NCBI RefSeq assembly: GCF_050947875.1
Contig: NC_134568.1
Location: 206,112,217-206,176,216, forward strand
Length of the DNA: 64,000 bases
Reading direction: 5' to 3'
DNA from: Dermacentor variabilis
Taxonomy: Eukaryota > Arthropoda > Arachnida > Ixodida > Ixodidae
Shown here in pieces: positions 23,686 to 36,164 of the stretch. Both the position numbers and the translations under genes were made by a program. The first letter of the stretch is position 1. Each line of letters begins with the position of its first letter. The notes beneath the pieces are model-generated. The model did not search any database and had not been told where the DNA came from. It saw only the letters and a program-made list of their open reading frames with translations.

Positions 23686-25316
23686 CCTATTTTTATTTAT
23701 ATTGTTATTTATTTTTTGTTATTTGTTGTTCTTGTCGTTGTAGTATTGAGTAGCTTTCATTCTTCGGTGACTGCGTTCACCACAGAAGTAAAGTAGATAG
23801 TTATATGCCGAACCAATTCTTTTTTACGTTATTCGTCTTCTCATTTGTTGAAGCACAAATTATGTGCATACAAGAGTTTTCTGAGTTTGGACGTTTCCAT
23901 TTGACCAGTTATCGTTAATGAGCCACGGACACGTGTCCGCAGGTATGCGCAGACAAGGCCCCCGCAGCCGTTATTTGAGGGTGCTTGCTTAATTCTCCCC
24001 CCCCCCCCCCCCCAGAACCGTTACTTCGTTGAAACGCAGTCGTGCCTGCTCAACTTTCAGTAATAGCGTGACTAGCAGTGGCAGTCTGCAGTGTGTTTAT
24101 TTGTTTGTAGAAGCCGGGGTATCGGCGGCTTTCCTTTCCGGCTTCTTAAGTTACATCAATATTATTCTAGTCCTGCGTTCCACGTCGCCTGCAGCGTGAA
24201 ATGAGACGACTGATGTGACTTGTTAGTTGTTTTTTCTTCTTTTTTTTGCTCTCGTTCTTTTTTCTTTTTTTGGCGCGGAAGCGTTGGTCATGATAGTAAG
24301 AAGGATGTTTCGTATAGCGAGCGCTGCGATTTTACAAAGCTCAGTAGACGGAACCCTTGCCGCTCTGTCACGTGATATCCCCCGACACATTCAGTTGCGT
24401 TGGTAAAGCTTCTAATTTCCCTGATGGCAACAACAGACGACCTGCACTCGGTATATAGAGGTTAATATACGTCACTACTGCCACAGTCGCACAGTACAGT
24501 TCAAAAATGACGAAACGCTGCATGAGGCACGCAGTATCTCTTACACTTATCGAATTTCGTCACCGAGACACAAGTGGCGCCAAAGATCGTTTTGGAGCGC
24601 GAAATATGATATAAATATATCTGCATACCTTCTTTTCAGCGCGTCAACATGCATTCGTGCGTCATTAACGGCGTCTAGAGTGCACGCAGTCTGGTACTTC
24701 AGTAAAAACGGTTAAAAGGTTTAGTCAAGAGTACAAGCGTCTCGCTACTTGCGCGCCTCAGCAAAAGGTTTGCAATCGCAACAAGTCTACACTTTACTTA
24801 GATTTATCCAGCTGCAACAAGACGATCGCCGCTGTGATGAATAATCACGGACAGGATTTACGTATTAGAAATGTTTTGTGCAGACGAGCCCAGGTTCGCA
24901 ATAAAAAGTTCAGGAAATCAGCGATATCGCAACGTGCACCCTGAAAGAGCTAATAAATATGTCTAATATCTTTCGGCTTTCTTTTAAAGCAAAGCTTTCT
25001 ATGTCTCACTGATTCGTCTGTGAGCGTCGAAAACGCACTGCAGGAAAGCCAGCTTACACATCTGCGTAGAATACTACAGTTTACATTCGCAGTACCTCGC
25101 CAGCGTCGACTGGCCGGCCGATCAGTGCCTGATAATGGCGCGAAGCGACCAGCTCAACAAGAGTAGGGCATGTACAAAAAAGTTCACTGGAAGCGCAAGT
25201 TGCGTCTGCTAGGAATGACACCACCCCTGTCGCAATTAACTGAGCTTCCCTGCTTATGGAAGACAGCAAGTACGCGTGAACACGGGCTCGTCCTAGGATC
25301 TGGAAAAAAAAAAGCC
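23686..25316. other. Unassigned; C18 homopolymer
   Basis: AT-rich with T-runs; a run of 18 C lies at 23,997-24,014. No gene recognised. Confidence 0.45.
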
Positions 25317-25421
25317 AAAGCCCCTTTCTTAAAGAAAGATGGTCGAACGCAACGCTACCTAGACGAATTGTATATACATGCGTTGCATTACGAGCGTCAC
25401 GCAATGTATTCCCGACAGTCC

Positions 25422-25542
25422 CCATGGGTAGGCCGCGGCTGTAGCGCACGGCGGAAGAGGCTGCCGTACGCGAACGTAAGCGCGAGCGCGATCGTGACCG
25501 TAAGGCCGATCCCATGTCTCGGCAACGGCATGCAGAAGCCAT
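25422..25542 (+). pseudogene. Charged MGRPR-type frame, broken by a stop
   Basis: The plus strand reads MGRPRL, a TAG stop, then a very basic stretch with RTAEEAAVRERKRERDRD and RQRHAEA. This pattern resembles repeated charged N-termini in tick element-encoded proteins. The stop and loss of homology after about 25,540 make it a remnant. Confidence 0.4.
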
Positions 25543-25579
25543 GTGGGAAACGCTTGTGCAGTCGGGATGCCTACTTGTC

Positions 25580-25908
25580 TTGTGGTCGTCAGCGTGTACA
25601 TCAGAGCGAACACGTCTCGTTGTGACGCGGGAACGTTCCTGGCAGAAACGATGAAGGCCTTAGAGCCACACAGTACGTCGATCCTCCCGTACGGTGACTT
25701 CAACATCGATGTGGCGAAAGAGCATGGCAAATTGATCGAGAGTTTCATGCTAGATCGCTACTCGTTGAAACTGAAGACGCTAGATAGACCCACGACGCAA
25801 CACCGTTCCTGCATTGATATCGCGTTTACAAGCAGGCTGTGTCACGTTACGATGGCAGAGCCTCTGACCGCCTACCACAGTGATCACAAGGCAATACTGT
25901 GCAAGTGA
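25580..25908 (+). pseudogene. Endonuclease/exonuclease/phosphatase-type fragment
   Basis: The frame ending at 25,908 contains SILPYGDFNIDV (GDFN motif), CIDIAFTS and YHSDHKAIL (the SDH motif that ends this nuclease fold), about 110 residues in all. These are the C-terminal half of the APE-like endonuclease used by non-LTR elements and Helentrons. The N-terminal half with the metal-binding glutamate is not seen. No RT follows, so it is a fragment or part of a deleted Helentron. Confidence 0.65.
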
Positions 25909-26337
25909 AGAGTCGTCCGTGAAAGTGTGAGTGTGTGCGTGTAATCAACGGCTAAATGATCTAAAGTAAAGGATATGCAACTTAACAAAATGTCTTCATT
26001 CAAGTTCAACGTTCAAAAAATACAATCCTAAAGAAGCAATCAAATCACACATGCATAACGTCGGGTCCCTCAGCATTTCTTGGGTTCGTCACGTGGTTGT
26101 TGGCTTTGGAATCTGATTCAAGACGATCGCTGGGGTATGTATTTTGTATCTTTCCGAAAATAAAATAGTTGTGAGTAAGCGCTCGTGTGTCCCCCTTCGC
26201 TGTGTCCTTGTCAATTGTGCGCGCTAAATATTTTGCTATGAATTCGTACCAACTCGCCCAACTATCAGTTTTGCTGATTCAGGTTGCATTGGGGGAAAGC
26301 TTCGCGTTCAACCACCTTTCTTTAAGAAAGGGGCTTT

Positions 26338-28040
26338 GATCTTTTCTTTCTTTCCCTTAGTCTTCTACTTTTCGTAACACGCCCCCACCGCCTCCGCAAT
26401 GATGGGTTCTTGAAGTCGTTTGCACTACCTCCAAAAGACTATTTTACCAACAGGTGGCCCTGCCAGCATTTTATGTGTCGTCATTTTTTTTTTATTTGAA
26501 CACCGCCATCAGCAGTTTATATTTGGAACCTGGAATAATAACTTCTGAGAGCTACATTTCACCTCTTCTCCTAAATGCAGTGACCGCAACATCAAAACCA
26601 GTTCAACTGTGGGCGGACAGCCACAATAAAACACCTCATATGACGTGAGGCAACAGCGTTGTTGGCTTCCTTCTCTTATTGTGTTTAATGTAAAAACAAC
26701 CTTTGAAAAAGGAATAGCAACTTCTAACGATGAAAGGGCAGAACCTTAGCAAATGTGAAGAAAGACATGAACACACGTGAGGACGGCAATAAAAGAAATG
26801 ATATGAGCAAGTGGTGGCTGTTAGTTTGCTGATGTGACACAAGGTAAACAATGTTGGGCGGCTACTCGTGTGTCGCTGCTTACAGAAGTGCATGCCGGCG
26901 CGAGTCCGGCCAGGCGCCCGCCACCGGCGGCTTCTGTTAATAACCGTAGGCGCCGATGCCTCGCCCACGACCTTATCGGTTCTGAGCGCCTGGCGATCCC
27001 TGGAGCTTGAAGTGACGGAGACATAACGGCAACCACACTGCGGTTCTCCGCTTCCTATATTGCAACACGGATTTTGCAGGTGGTTAAATGAGTGCTACAG
27101 GTAGAGATGTTCCGGGACCACCCTGACATCTCATTTCCTTTGTATATGAGTGGTCTATCAGCCGTGTGCTGCTACTGCCTTGCGTGACGTGATCATCATA
27201 CCAGCACATTACATGCATTATTTGACAACTTGCGGCAGACTGCAGCAAGTATGGTCCGCTTTCTTTATTACAGTTGAAAACTTCAGGCATACGCTATCCC
27301 AACAAATTCACCCCTCAGCAGCGTGTTAGTATTCATGGGCCTTAGACATCGGATCATTTGATCGTTTTATTAAAGGTTAATGAACAAATATTTCAAGCAC
27401 TCGATCCATCTACAGGTTTGCACTGCACGGACCAGCAGCCATAGTGCCACATTTTTGCGACAATCCCAGGCGCTCTGTCAGAAGAGTCGCGACATTCCTA
27501 GACCACGTCAAGATCCTCGTAACCTCCACATTTATCGGGGCTGTTCCAGCAATGATCAGAAACAATCGTAACCATCTCCGTTCAAGTTAGCGGTCGCCTC
27601 AGCTGTATTTACGTTATTTTACGTTGGTCATCACGAACTGCGAGCTGTCTTCTCCGCGTGAATAATGCACCGTCACGGGTTAAAGTATTCTGTTTTCCAC
27701 AGAGAAGCAGCGACCACAGATCGTACTTCACTGCAGAACACCGCTATAAGAACACCAGCAAGATCAAAGAAAGCCCGCGGCAAAAATCTCTATGAACCTG
27801 AAATGCCATCGCGACTCAACTATACGAAGGTTTGCGTTCTGTTACCCTGTATTTCACAAGGAGGGTGAACTGCGTGAGTTAGGCGTATTTTTTAATACCT
27901 TTTTTTAGATTTTTTTCGCTGATGTGCTCATATATATGTGTGCATATATCACGTTTCGTTTCTGATAAAGTTCTAGTCGTTAAACAGCGCTTGTCCCGTC
28001 CTTCTCTTGCTTTGTGTTTGCTGCGCGTCGATATCAAGGA

Positions 28041-28043
<3 letters not shown>
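26338..28043. other. Unassigned
   Basis: Short frames only; no recognised domain, repeat or element end. Confidence 0.45.

Positions 28044-28119
<76 letters not shown>
28044..28119 (+). repeat. (TA)n microsatellite
   Basis: Pure AT dinucleotide tract of 76 bp. The Tyr-Ile frames over it are artefacts. Confidence 0.98.
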
Positions 28120-28120
<1 letters not shown>

Positions 28121-29604
28121 GTCTCTCTCCTCTACCCGTGCGGCACCCTTCGCGCACGTCTCGTGTGGTTACGGCCGCGGCTGCTCCGCCTGTAACTGCG
28201 CGACACGTGCACCGTGGGTGGCAGCACACGCGCCGAGGGGGGAGGCGTCCCACACCGACTCCTGGGTCTGACCACGAACAGTACGCTAGTGACCACGCCG
28301 AGGGAGACGATGAATAAAGAATGCACGTTGCTACTTTTTTTCATATTCGCGTTTGCGTCTATTTTTTTTTTTTTTTTGTAGACCTAGCATGCCTGTTTGT
28401 TTGTGGTGTACGTGCGCGTGTTATTGCAGAAAGGGGCAGCCTCAATTTCTTAACCGTGTGTTACTACAGCCGCGGCGTTGTCCTTCAACCTTTCTCTACA
28501 GTCTTTGGCCAACATGAAAGTATAGTGTTGTATTTCAGGCTCAATGGTTCCTTAGCACGAAAATAAAAAATAAGAAAAGGTGAACAACTTGCCTCTTACT
28601 GGACATGGTTGTGTTCACGCCATTCTAAAGGGGTGAACTATGCGTGTAATTCTCAAAGCGGTCAATGTGCGAAGACACAAGTGCTGCGTCAGAAGGTTTA
28701 CAAAAACCGAATGTCTCTGGTACAAGAGACTGAAGCATAACTTCAAGCATAACTTCAAGCATGGCCTAAGACTGCTAGAACACATTGTTCTTCAGAAAAT
28801 TTTATATTCTATTTATTAACCAATCCAGGACGAAACGCTGACGCGCCGTATATTATCATTGACCCCAGAAACCTGGAACCGCGTTTATGTCAGTACGTCA
28901 AAACATATTAAACAATGCCCTCCACGATCGAGGAGCTATAGAAATGAGGAGATCCGAAGGACTCGGTTTATCTTTTTCCCTTTTTTTTTAGTTACAGCCA
29001 TATGCAGACGAGAGACAATGAGGCCAGAGAAAGTATAGGTGGAAACAATTTTTATGTGTATCCTAAATGTTGAAACAATAATAACAAGCCAAATTAAAGT
29101 TGAACGAAAAGAGAGCTTGCTGCTGGCGGGGGCACACCCCAGGTCCTCCGCACCACTCGTGTGGAGCTTTATCACTTAATTTACCGCGGCTTAACACCTC
29201 TAAATTTAAGTTAAACATAACAATCGTCTCCGTGCATATGTTTCTGTTTCTTCGTTGTCTCTTTTCCGCACACGGATGTAAATAACCTTTATGGGGGCGT
29301 ATAGAGTGGAAAATTATTCTTAGCAACACGATTTCTACGCAGTAAACACTATAAGCAGTGTAGCAGCCATCGTCATCTTCCTCGCCCGCCTTTTATATAT
29401 TGCGCGCTCCGGCGCGAGTGTTTTGTGCTGCGAGGTCAGAAGAATAGTATAAAAAAAGTGTTGTTTCTTTTTCCTTTTTCGGCTCCTGCCATCAGTCCGA
29501 ACGGTCCTCAGGGCTTTCATGCGCCGACTCACACATTGTTGTAGTGGACGTAACCTCGGTCCCTGTAACAGCGCTGCAATGCACCGGAGAAACACCCGTC
29601 GCTG
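28120..29604. other. Unassigned
   Basis: Contains a T-run near 28,363-28,378. No gene recognised. Confidence 0.45.
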
Positions 29605-29800
29605 TGGCTCAGTGTACACACAGGAGGTCTGCTATACTGAGAACGAGGTCGCGGGTGGGATTCCCAGCCCCGGCGGTCGTATTTCAATGGGGCCAGAAGG
29701 CAAGGACACTTGCGTGCCGCGCTTTAAGAGCACGTTAGAGAACGTCGGGTGCTCGAAATTAATTCGCAGCGCTTCACCATATGTCGTCTTTCATTACCCG
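29605..29800 (+). mobile_element. Degenerate SINE copy
   Basis: Head-like GCTGTGGCTCAGTGT, then GAGAACGAGGTCGCGGG, a B-box-like GGGATTCCCAGCCCCGG, GTATTTCAATGGGG and TTAAGAGCACGTTAGAGAAC. The order matches the SINE on the plus strand with many changes. Confidence 0.7.
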
Positions 29801-30140
29801 TGCAGTGGATTTCGGCCGTTAAGCCCCATATATTAAAACTAGGGGTGCACGATTATTAGAAAGTGCAGATGCGAATGAAGTAGTTATTGATAGTCGAATC
29901 ATGTTCGATTAGATAACCTACAATTCGAAGTTTTCTAATATTCGTTTCTTTCGAATAAGTAACACATAAAGATACTCATTGAAGTCACGAGGGAGAGAGA
30001 GAGATATTGGCGCGAGTGGAGGCTGTTCAGAATAATTCTGCAGCAGGAGAGCCGCGGCTGTCGCGTACATGCACTAGTTTCTGCGTGAGCGCTCGGGACA
30101 GTTTACATCTGCTCAATGATTTCCAGTCATTCGACACATG
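29801..30140. other. Unassigned
   Basis: AT-rich; begins with AGGGGTGCACGATTATTAG, a pattern reminiscent of some hAT-type ends, but no second end was found. Confidence 0.35.
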
Positions 30141-30937
30141 GGATGTCCCAGTTAACCTTAGCCAAGCTCATAAAAGTAAAGTATGTGCGAGGACGCAACC
30201 AATGGTATTTTGTCAGCAGTGATGTACCTCACCAAAGGACCCCCTTCTTTCATAATTGAAATATCGATAATTAGATGAGAATAATTAACGAACACATTTA
30301 TTACTGAATTGAGGGCGCGAATTTTGATAGAAAGGTAATAATTGTGTTTCAGAACACCCGATTCAGTTGTTTTCAGCGTCCTATGTCTGGCGTAATTATT
30401 TTTACGGCGTTACAAAGAAAATGCGCGAAATATGAAAACTAGCGTCGCATGATTACGCGTCCGCGCGCCGCGGCACCAGCAGTCTCAGGCCTTGCTCGGA
30501 AGAAATAACGCTGCTCAGCGCCTGGCTCGGCGGCCACGTGAAGGTGACTGCCGTTGGTCAGCGCGAACTGCAAGCTGTCTTCTCCGCGCTGAAGGGTGCG
30601 GCTAGTGCAGTGAAAAGCGGCGCACAGGGGGAGGACAAAGGCATTGAGCAGAGTTCCTTCTTGCGAATAAAGCATGGGACCGCCGGTGTCCCGGCGCGCG
30701 GACGTGCAACCATGCGTCTATTTGCCATATTTGGCAAGTTTTCATGATAACGCGGAAAAAATAATTACGCGTGATGTAGCCCACTGAAAACAACTGAATC
30801 GGGTGTTCTAAAACACAATTATTACCTTTCTATCAAAATTCGCGCCCTCGACTCAGCAAGTAAAAAGTACGCTAATTATTCTCATCTAATTTTCAGTAAT
30901 TTAATTGTGAAAAAAAATTATCCTGCTGCTATACGTC

Positions 30938-32775
30938 GTCGTCGTCATCATCATCATCAGCAGCATCAGCATCATCATCATCAGCCTGGCTACGCCCACT
31001 GCAGGGCAAAGGGACCTCCCATACTTCTCCAACTACCCCCGTCATGTGCTAATGGTGGCCATGTTGTCCCTGCAAACTTCTTAATCTCATCCGCCCACCT
31101 AACTTTCTGCCGCCCCCTGCTACGTTTCCCTTCTCTTGGAATCCAGTCCGTAACGCTTAATGACCATCGGTTATCTTCCCTCCTCATTACATGTCCGGCC
31201 CATGTCCATTTCTTTTTCTTGATTTCAACTAAGATTTTATGGTGTTCCCTCACCCAATCTGCTCTTTTCTTATTGATTAACGTTACATCCATCACTCTTC
31301 GTTCCATAGCTCGTTGCGTCTTTCTCAATTTAAGTACAGCCCTTTTCGTAAGCCTCCAGGTTTCTACCCCGTAGGTGAGTGCTGTTAAGACACAGCTGCT
31401 GTATACTTTTCTCTTGAGGGATAGTGGCAACCTACTGTTCATGATCTGGGAATGTCTGCCAAATGCACCCCAGCCCATTTTTATTCTTCTGATTATTTCA
31501 GTCTCATGATACGGATCCGCGGTCACTACCTGCCCTAAGTAGATGTATTCCCTTACCACTTCCAGTGCTTCGCTACCTATCGTAATCTGCTGTTCTCTTC
31601 CGAGACGGTTAACCATTACTTTAGTTTTCTGCAGATTAATTTTAAGACCCACCCTTCTGCTTTGCCTCTCCAGGTCAGTGAGCATGCATTGCAGTTGGTC
31701 CCCTGAGTTATTAAGCAAGGCAATACCATCAGCGAATCGCAAGTTACTAAGGGATTCTCCATTAACTCTTATCCCCAATTCTTCCCAATCCAGGTCTCTG
31801 AATACCTCTTGTAAACACGCTGTGAATAGCATTGGATAGATCGTATCTCCCTGCCTGACGCCTTTCTTTATTGGGATTTTCTTGCTTTCTTTATGGAGAC
31901 GACGACGGCTGTGGAGCTGCTATAGACATCTTTCAGTATTTTTACATACGGCTCGGCTACACCCTGATTCCGTAATGCCTCCATGACTGCCGAGGTTTCG
32001 ACTGAATCAAATACTTTCTGGTAATCAATGAAATAAGGGTCGGCTATATACCGCACATTTCTCTATCACATGATTGATAGTGCGAGTATGGTCTATTGTT
32101 GAGTAGCCTTTACGAAATACTGCCTGGTCCTTTGCTTAACAGAAGTCAAAGGTGTTCCTCATTCTATTTGCGATTACCTTAGTAAATACTTTGTAGGTAA
32201 CAGACAGTAAGCTGATCGGTCTATAATTTTTCAAGTCTTTGGTGCCCCCTTTCTTATGGATTAAGATTATGTTGGAGTTGTTTCAAGATTCCGGTACGCT
32301 CGAGGTCATGAGGCATTGCGTATACGGGGTGGCCAGTTTTTCTAGAACAATTTGCCCACCATCCTTCAACAAATCTGCTGTTGCCTGATCGTCCCCAGCT
32401 GCCTTCTCCCTTAGCATAGCTCCCAAGGATTTCTTTACTTCTTCCGGCGTTACTTGTGGGATGTGAAATTCCTCTAGACTATCCCCTCTTCCATTAGCGT
32501 CGTGGGTGCCACTGGTGCTGTAAAAATCTCTATAGAACTCCTTAGCCAATTGAACTATCTCATCCATATTAGTCATGATATTGCCGGTTTTGTCTCTTAA
32601 CGCATACATCTGATTCTTGCCTATTCATAGTTTCTTATTCACTGCTTTTAGGCTTCCTCCGTTCCTGTGAGTATGTTCAATGCTATCCATATTATACTTC
32701 CTTATGTCAGCTGTCTTACGCTTGTTGATTATCTTAGAAAGTTCTGCTAGTTCTATCCTAGCTGTATGGTTAGAG
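30938..32775 (-). mobile_element. RTE-type non-LTR retrotransposon, 5' truncated
   Basis: Flanked by a perfect 10-bp target-site duplication GCTATACGTC (30,928-30,937 and 32,776-32,785). The 3' end carries an (ATG)-type trinucleotide tail (CATCAT on plus). It lacks the endonuclease and keeps the RT and C-terminal part. It is collinear with the longer copy at 53,156-56,939. Confidence 0.9.
30990..32775 (-). pseudogene. RTE reverse transcriptase with FADG active site
   Basis: RT domains appear in three broken frames. The N-terminal part is at 32,609-32,283 (LREKAAGDDQATADLLKDGG). The middle is at 32,056-31,868 (FIDYQKVFDSVETSAVM, motif A). The C-terminal part is at 31,832-30,990 (NLRFADGIALL). 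The second catalytic Asp of FADD is Gly here. The C-terminal region retains KINLQKTKVM, a TYGVETWRLTK stretch and KKKWTWAGHVMRREDNRW, typical of RTE-clade proteins. Frameshifts and the FADG change make it inactive. Host genes annotated as craniofacial development protein 2-like often derive from this family. Confidence 0.88.
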
Positions 32776-32868
32776 GCTATACGTCACTGCTGACAAAATA
32801 CCGTTGGTTGCGTCCTGGTATAGTCTATATTTTATTTTTAAGAGCTAGGCTAACGTTAGCTGCAAAAC

Positions 32869-35160
32869 CCTGTAAATGTATTGCTTTTAGGCAGCCAATA
32901 TACGAATATGTTGTTGATTATTTAGTTAAAGCATGCAATTTATTACTTGGATAGTCTCACCATGTTTGCAAAAAGTGGGGCGTTCATAAAGCTTGTTTTT
33001 CTCTGTCACCATGTTTGCATCCCTTTAAAACAACGTGCGACACCGTAACATCAAACTTGTATCGTTCAACGAAGACAATACTCTACGTGTACCTGGTGAT
33101 GCGCTGCTACATTATTTTATTGCTGCCATTGTGATGGTGTGCCGGATAATTGAATGAAGCTGTCTTTCACTTACGAGCTCCTCATACAATTGACCGGACG
33201 TGCCGTTTCGAACGGTATTACATACATGCATCAAATAATGGAAATTAACCTTTATTTTAACAGACAGAGTCTACGTAAATTTTATAACATTTTTAGATAT
33301 AAAAAATAATTCAATATTCAATTTGTAGATAGTTTTTCTCTAATATGCGTATTGAATTTTATTCACAGATTTCACTACTTGAAAGCTTCTATTTAAGATA
33401 TTTAAATTTTTCAGAGGAAAGAGCTTACCAACTGTTCATTTTTCTCGTTCGTTCGCGTTGCCAAATTTATTGCCCTTCGAAAGAGTGAAGGATAAGATTG
33501 TCTTATGTACTTGTGGTAGCATCATGGGCAAAATGAAACTAACGGTCACGTTATATACAGAGTAAAGAGAGAATCAAAAACGGGTCAAGCATTTCGTCTA
33601 CCTATAAGGACCATGTTCCTGGTCACAACTGACACACCAAATATCAAGAAGCGTTCGCAAAAAAAAAAAAACAAAGATATGAATATGTGTTTCGCGGGAA
33701 CTCTTGATGGGCTTGTTGAAACCATGTCATATATCACTGTCGATGGGGATTAGATTGTAACGTCTACTACAGTGTTATAACTAACGTGAAGCCTCTTATC
33801 AGGTGCGTCAAAGCAGGCTGCAATATTTGATAAGTTGTTGGACGACGTAACACCGGCTGCTTTCTTTGCGATTACCAATATTGCCACAGCTGCTCACTTA
33901 AAACTGCATTTCTCTCTGCTTAAGATCTCACGAAGATGTACTACGCTAATTTGCCCCTGCTGCTGTTGTTGTTATTTTCGATACCACTCTCGCTTTCTTC
34001 CGAAGCTGCCAAACGCATCTCGCCAAGAGTGATGAAGTTCAACTATATGTTCTGTCTATGTGTGTCGTAGCTCTCTAACGCCAACGCCTTGCTCCGGCCA
34101 AGCCAACGCAGCTGACCTACTTACCCGTGTTCAAAAACTCGTTTACAAATCACCACGGAATCACACTTCCGGAGCTCCTTTTCCTTACAGCGAGATCGTG
34201 GCGGACGGCAGTGGACGTTGTTACTTTCATGTCAAAACACGTCGGAAAGTCTTTATTCGCGTTCTTTTTCTTTTGATAGTGGGGAACCCTTGTATGCGAA
34301 GGCAACTTTGAAACATCGCTATAGTGGCAGCAGCGAGAAGCGGTGTCATTGTGCATAGTATTAGACTAGAAAACATTGTTTGATTAAAGAGTTCATCATT
34401 TGAACTAGTGCAATTTCTTTTCTTTTTCTATTCAATACTGCCGAGGCGAAAAATGAGCAAAGAAGCGAACCTTTATGGCATATTCTCGTGACTTGGAATT
34501 AATTTGACGGTGACGCGTTCGCCTCACAAAATGAAAGAGGGAAGGCATCGCATAGGTAAGAGGGAAGACAAACAGATGGCCGTCGATATAGAGTAGATAT
34601 TCTGTATATCATTCCCGATATTACGTGCGAGCGCCGACAAAGGACAGCATCCTAAGAGTGTGCGCCGTATTACAGACCTTTGTCCAGAAAACCTGGCTTG
34701 CTGGTAATAAGTTGAAGATAAGCCACTAAGAGAGAGAGAGAGAGAGAAGTCGTAAAACGCCGAAACACGAGAGGTTATTACCGCCCGACCGACTTCTCCC
34801 CCCGGCACGCGAAAGGCAAGAGCAGGCGCGGGTCGCCCGTGGTTAGCCCATTGATCGGGCATCCGGCGCGCTGGCCGCCCAGCGGTTAGCGGCATCGATT
34901 TGGGGCCTCTGGTGTAGGTACGTGCAGGAGAGAAAGAATACTTGCGCGCATTGGTTATTAAAAATGTAGGGACGTTCGGGCTCACTGTAAAAGGAAGAGA
35001 AAGTAACGCAGAGCACTTCACCACACCCCGCCATTGGAGGGAGACCATCCCTTGCCGTTGGGCGTGGAGGGGGTACGCCTGGGTTTTCGTCGCACTGCCT
35101 TCCGCAGCGTGCGACTTCGAACTTTTTTTTTTAGTCTTTAATATTGACGCTTTTCTTTCC
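32869..35160. other. Unassigned; short (GA)n
   Basis: AT-rich in the first part; a (GA)n tract of about 18 bp lies at 34,730-34,747. No gene recognised. The minus frame of 174 codons at 34,524-35,048 has no known domain. Confidence 0.45.
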
Positions 35161-35401
35161 CACCCGCCGTGGTTGCTCAGTGGCTATGGTGTTGGGCTGC
35201 TGAGCACGAGGTCGCGGGATCGAACCCCGGCCACGGCGGCCGCATTTCGATGGGGGCGAAATGCGAAAACACCCGTGTGCTTAGATTTAGGTGCACGTTA
35301 AGAACCCCAGGTGGTCAAAATTTCCGGAGTCCTCCACTACGGCGTGCCTCATAATCAGAAAGTGGTTTTGGCACGTAAAACCCCAAATATTATTATTATT
35401 A
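35161..35401 (+). mobile_element. tRNA-derived SINE, full length reference copy
   Basis: The most complete copy. It has A-box TTGCTCAGTGGC, B-box GGGATCGAACCCC, body with GGTGCACGTTAAGAACCCC and TCATAATCAGAAAGTGG, and an (ATT)n tail. An 11-bp target-site duplication CTTTTCTTTCC lies at 35,150-35,160 and 35,402-35,412. The A- and B-boxes are the internal RNA polymerase III promoter. Confidence 0.93.
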
Positions 35402-36164
35402 CTTTTCTTTCCTCTAGTTCACTTGGCGATCGTTGCATGGTAGGCTGCGAGTTGAGAAATATATATAATGTATTTTTTTTTCTCGAGTTTGATTTATAGA
35501 TATCGCGCACGAGCCCCTATGCCAATCTACGAGGGGCGCGAACTCCGCGTAATTGTAGCGCAGAGACTAGAAACCAGACAGTGAGACGTTCTTCTATCAC
35601 GGCTGCTCGAATTCCAAGTGCGTGACAACGCTACGAGATGTAGCGAGCGCCCTTCAAAGCCGCGCTCCATGCCGCCGGGCATCGTCACCGCCTGGGGACA
35701 GTTTGCTCAGAGCCGGCCCGCAAGCCAGCTCTCGATTTAACTCGTCAAGTGGCTCACAACACCCCGAGCGAGGTGCTCGTCAAACCTGTCAGCGGGCACG
35801 TGGAGGGTTGTGCAAGCACAGAACCTTGTTACGTCTTCGCCGGATGACAGTCCTCACTTCGGCAGCACGGACACGCTCCGAAGTCTATGTTTTTTCCCTC
35901 CTTTCCGCCATCCCAGAAGGCCAAAGTAATGAAATGCAGCCGACAGCGAGTCGCGCTCTAGGTGTATGTTTATTTTTTAACGAACCGAGCGCTGTAATAC
36001 TCCGCCCAGTGAAAGAACATAACTCGTGCGAAAATCTTAAGATTTCGCAGCCACACTCATCCGCTTCATAGTTGAGCGAATAGAGACATCATGGGGAACG
36101 TAATTCGTGCAAACAGACCATTCCTCATTTGTTTTCAGAGGGATATCAGATAACTTTTAATGTA
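35402..36164. other. Unassigned
   Basis: A 149-codon plus frame (35,622-36,071) has no known motif. No element end seen. Confidence 0.4.

Larger units (their letters stand above)
25317..26337. mobile_element. Segment between 40-bp inverted repeats with endonuclease fragment
   Basis: 25,317-25,356 and 26,298-26,337 are inverted copies sharing AAAGCCCCTTTCTTAAAGAA and GAACGC, with 36 of 40 positions matching by eye. Between them lie a charged MGRPR-type reading frame and an endonuclease-like fragment. The arrangement suggests a deleted element; Helentrons, which carry an endonuclease domain beside Rep and helicase, are one candidate. Confidence 0.5.
30141..32868. mobile_element. Long foldback element split by an RTE insertion
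   Basis: The left arm (from about 30,141) contains AGGACGCAACCAATGG, GTATTTTGTCAGCAGTGA, AATTAGATGAGAATAATTA, GGGCGCGAATTTTGATAGAA and CACCCGATTCAGTTGTTTTC. The right arm carries the reverse complements in mirror order up to 30,937, and the outer part continues at 32,786-32,868. Without the RTE copy the element is about 890 bp with arms of roughly 400 bp meeting near 30,575. No coding capacity. Confidence 0.8.

Noticed and set aside
27879..28317. Tyr-Ile repeat frames on both strands
   Set aside because: They are translations of the (TA)n tract.
29830..29990. hAT-type element end (AGGGGTGCACGATTATTAG)
   Set aside because: No opposite terminal repeat or 8-bp duplication was found.
30990..31832. 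Host gene of the craniofacial development protein 2 type
   Set aside because: Such annotations often derive from RTE elements; here the frame lies within a truncated element bounded by a target-site duplication.
35161..35260. tRNA gene suggested by A- and B-boxes
   Set aside because: The head does not fold into a complete cloverleaf by eye, is followed by a SINE body, and recurs with target-site duplications.
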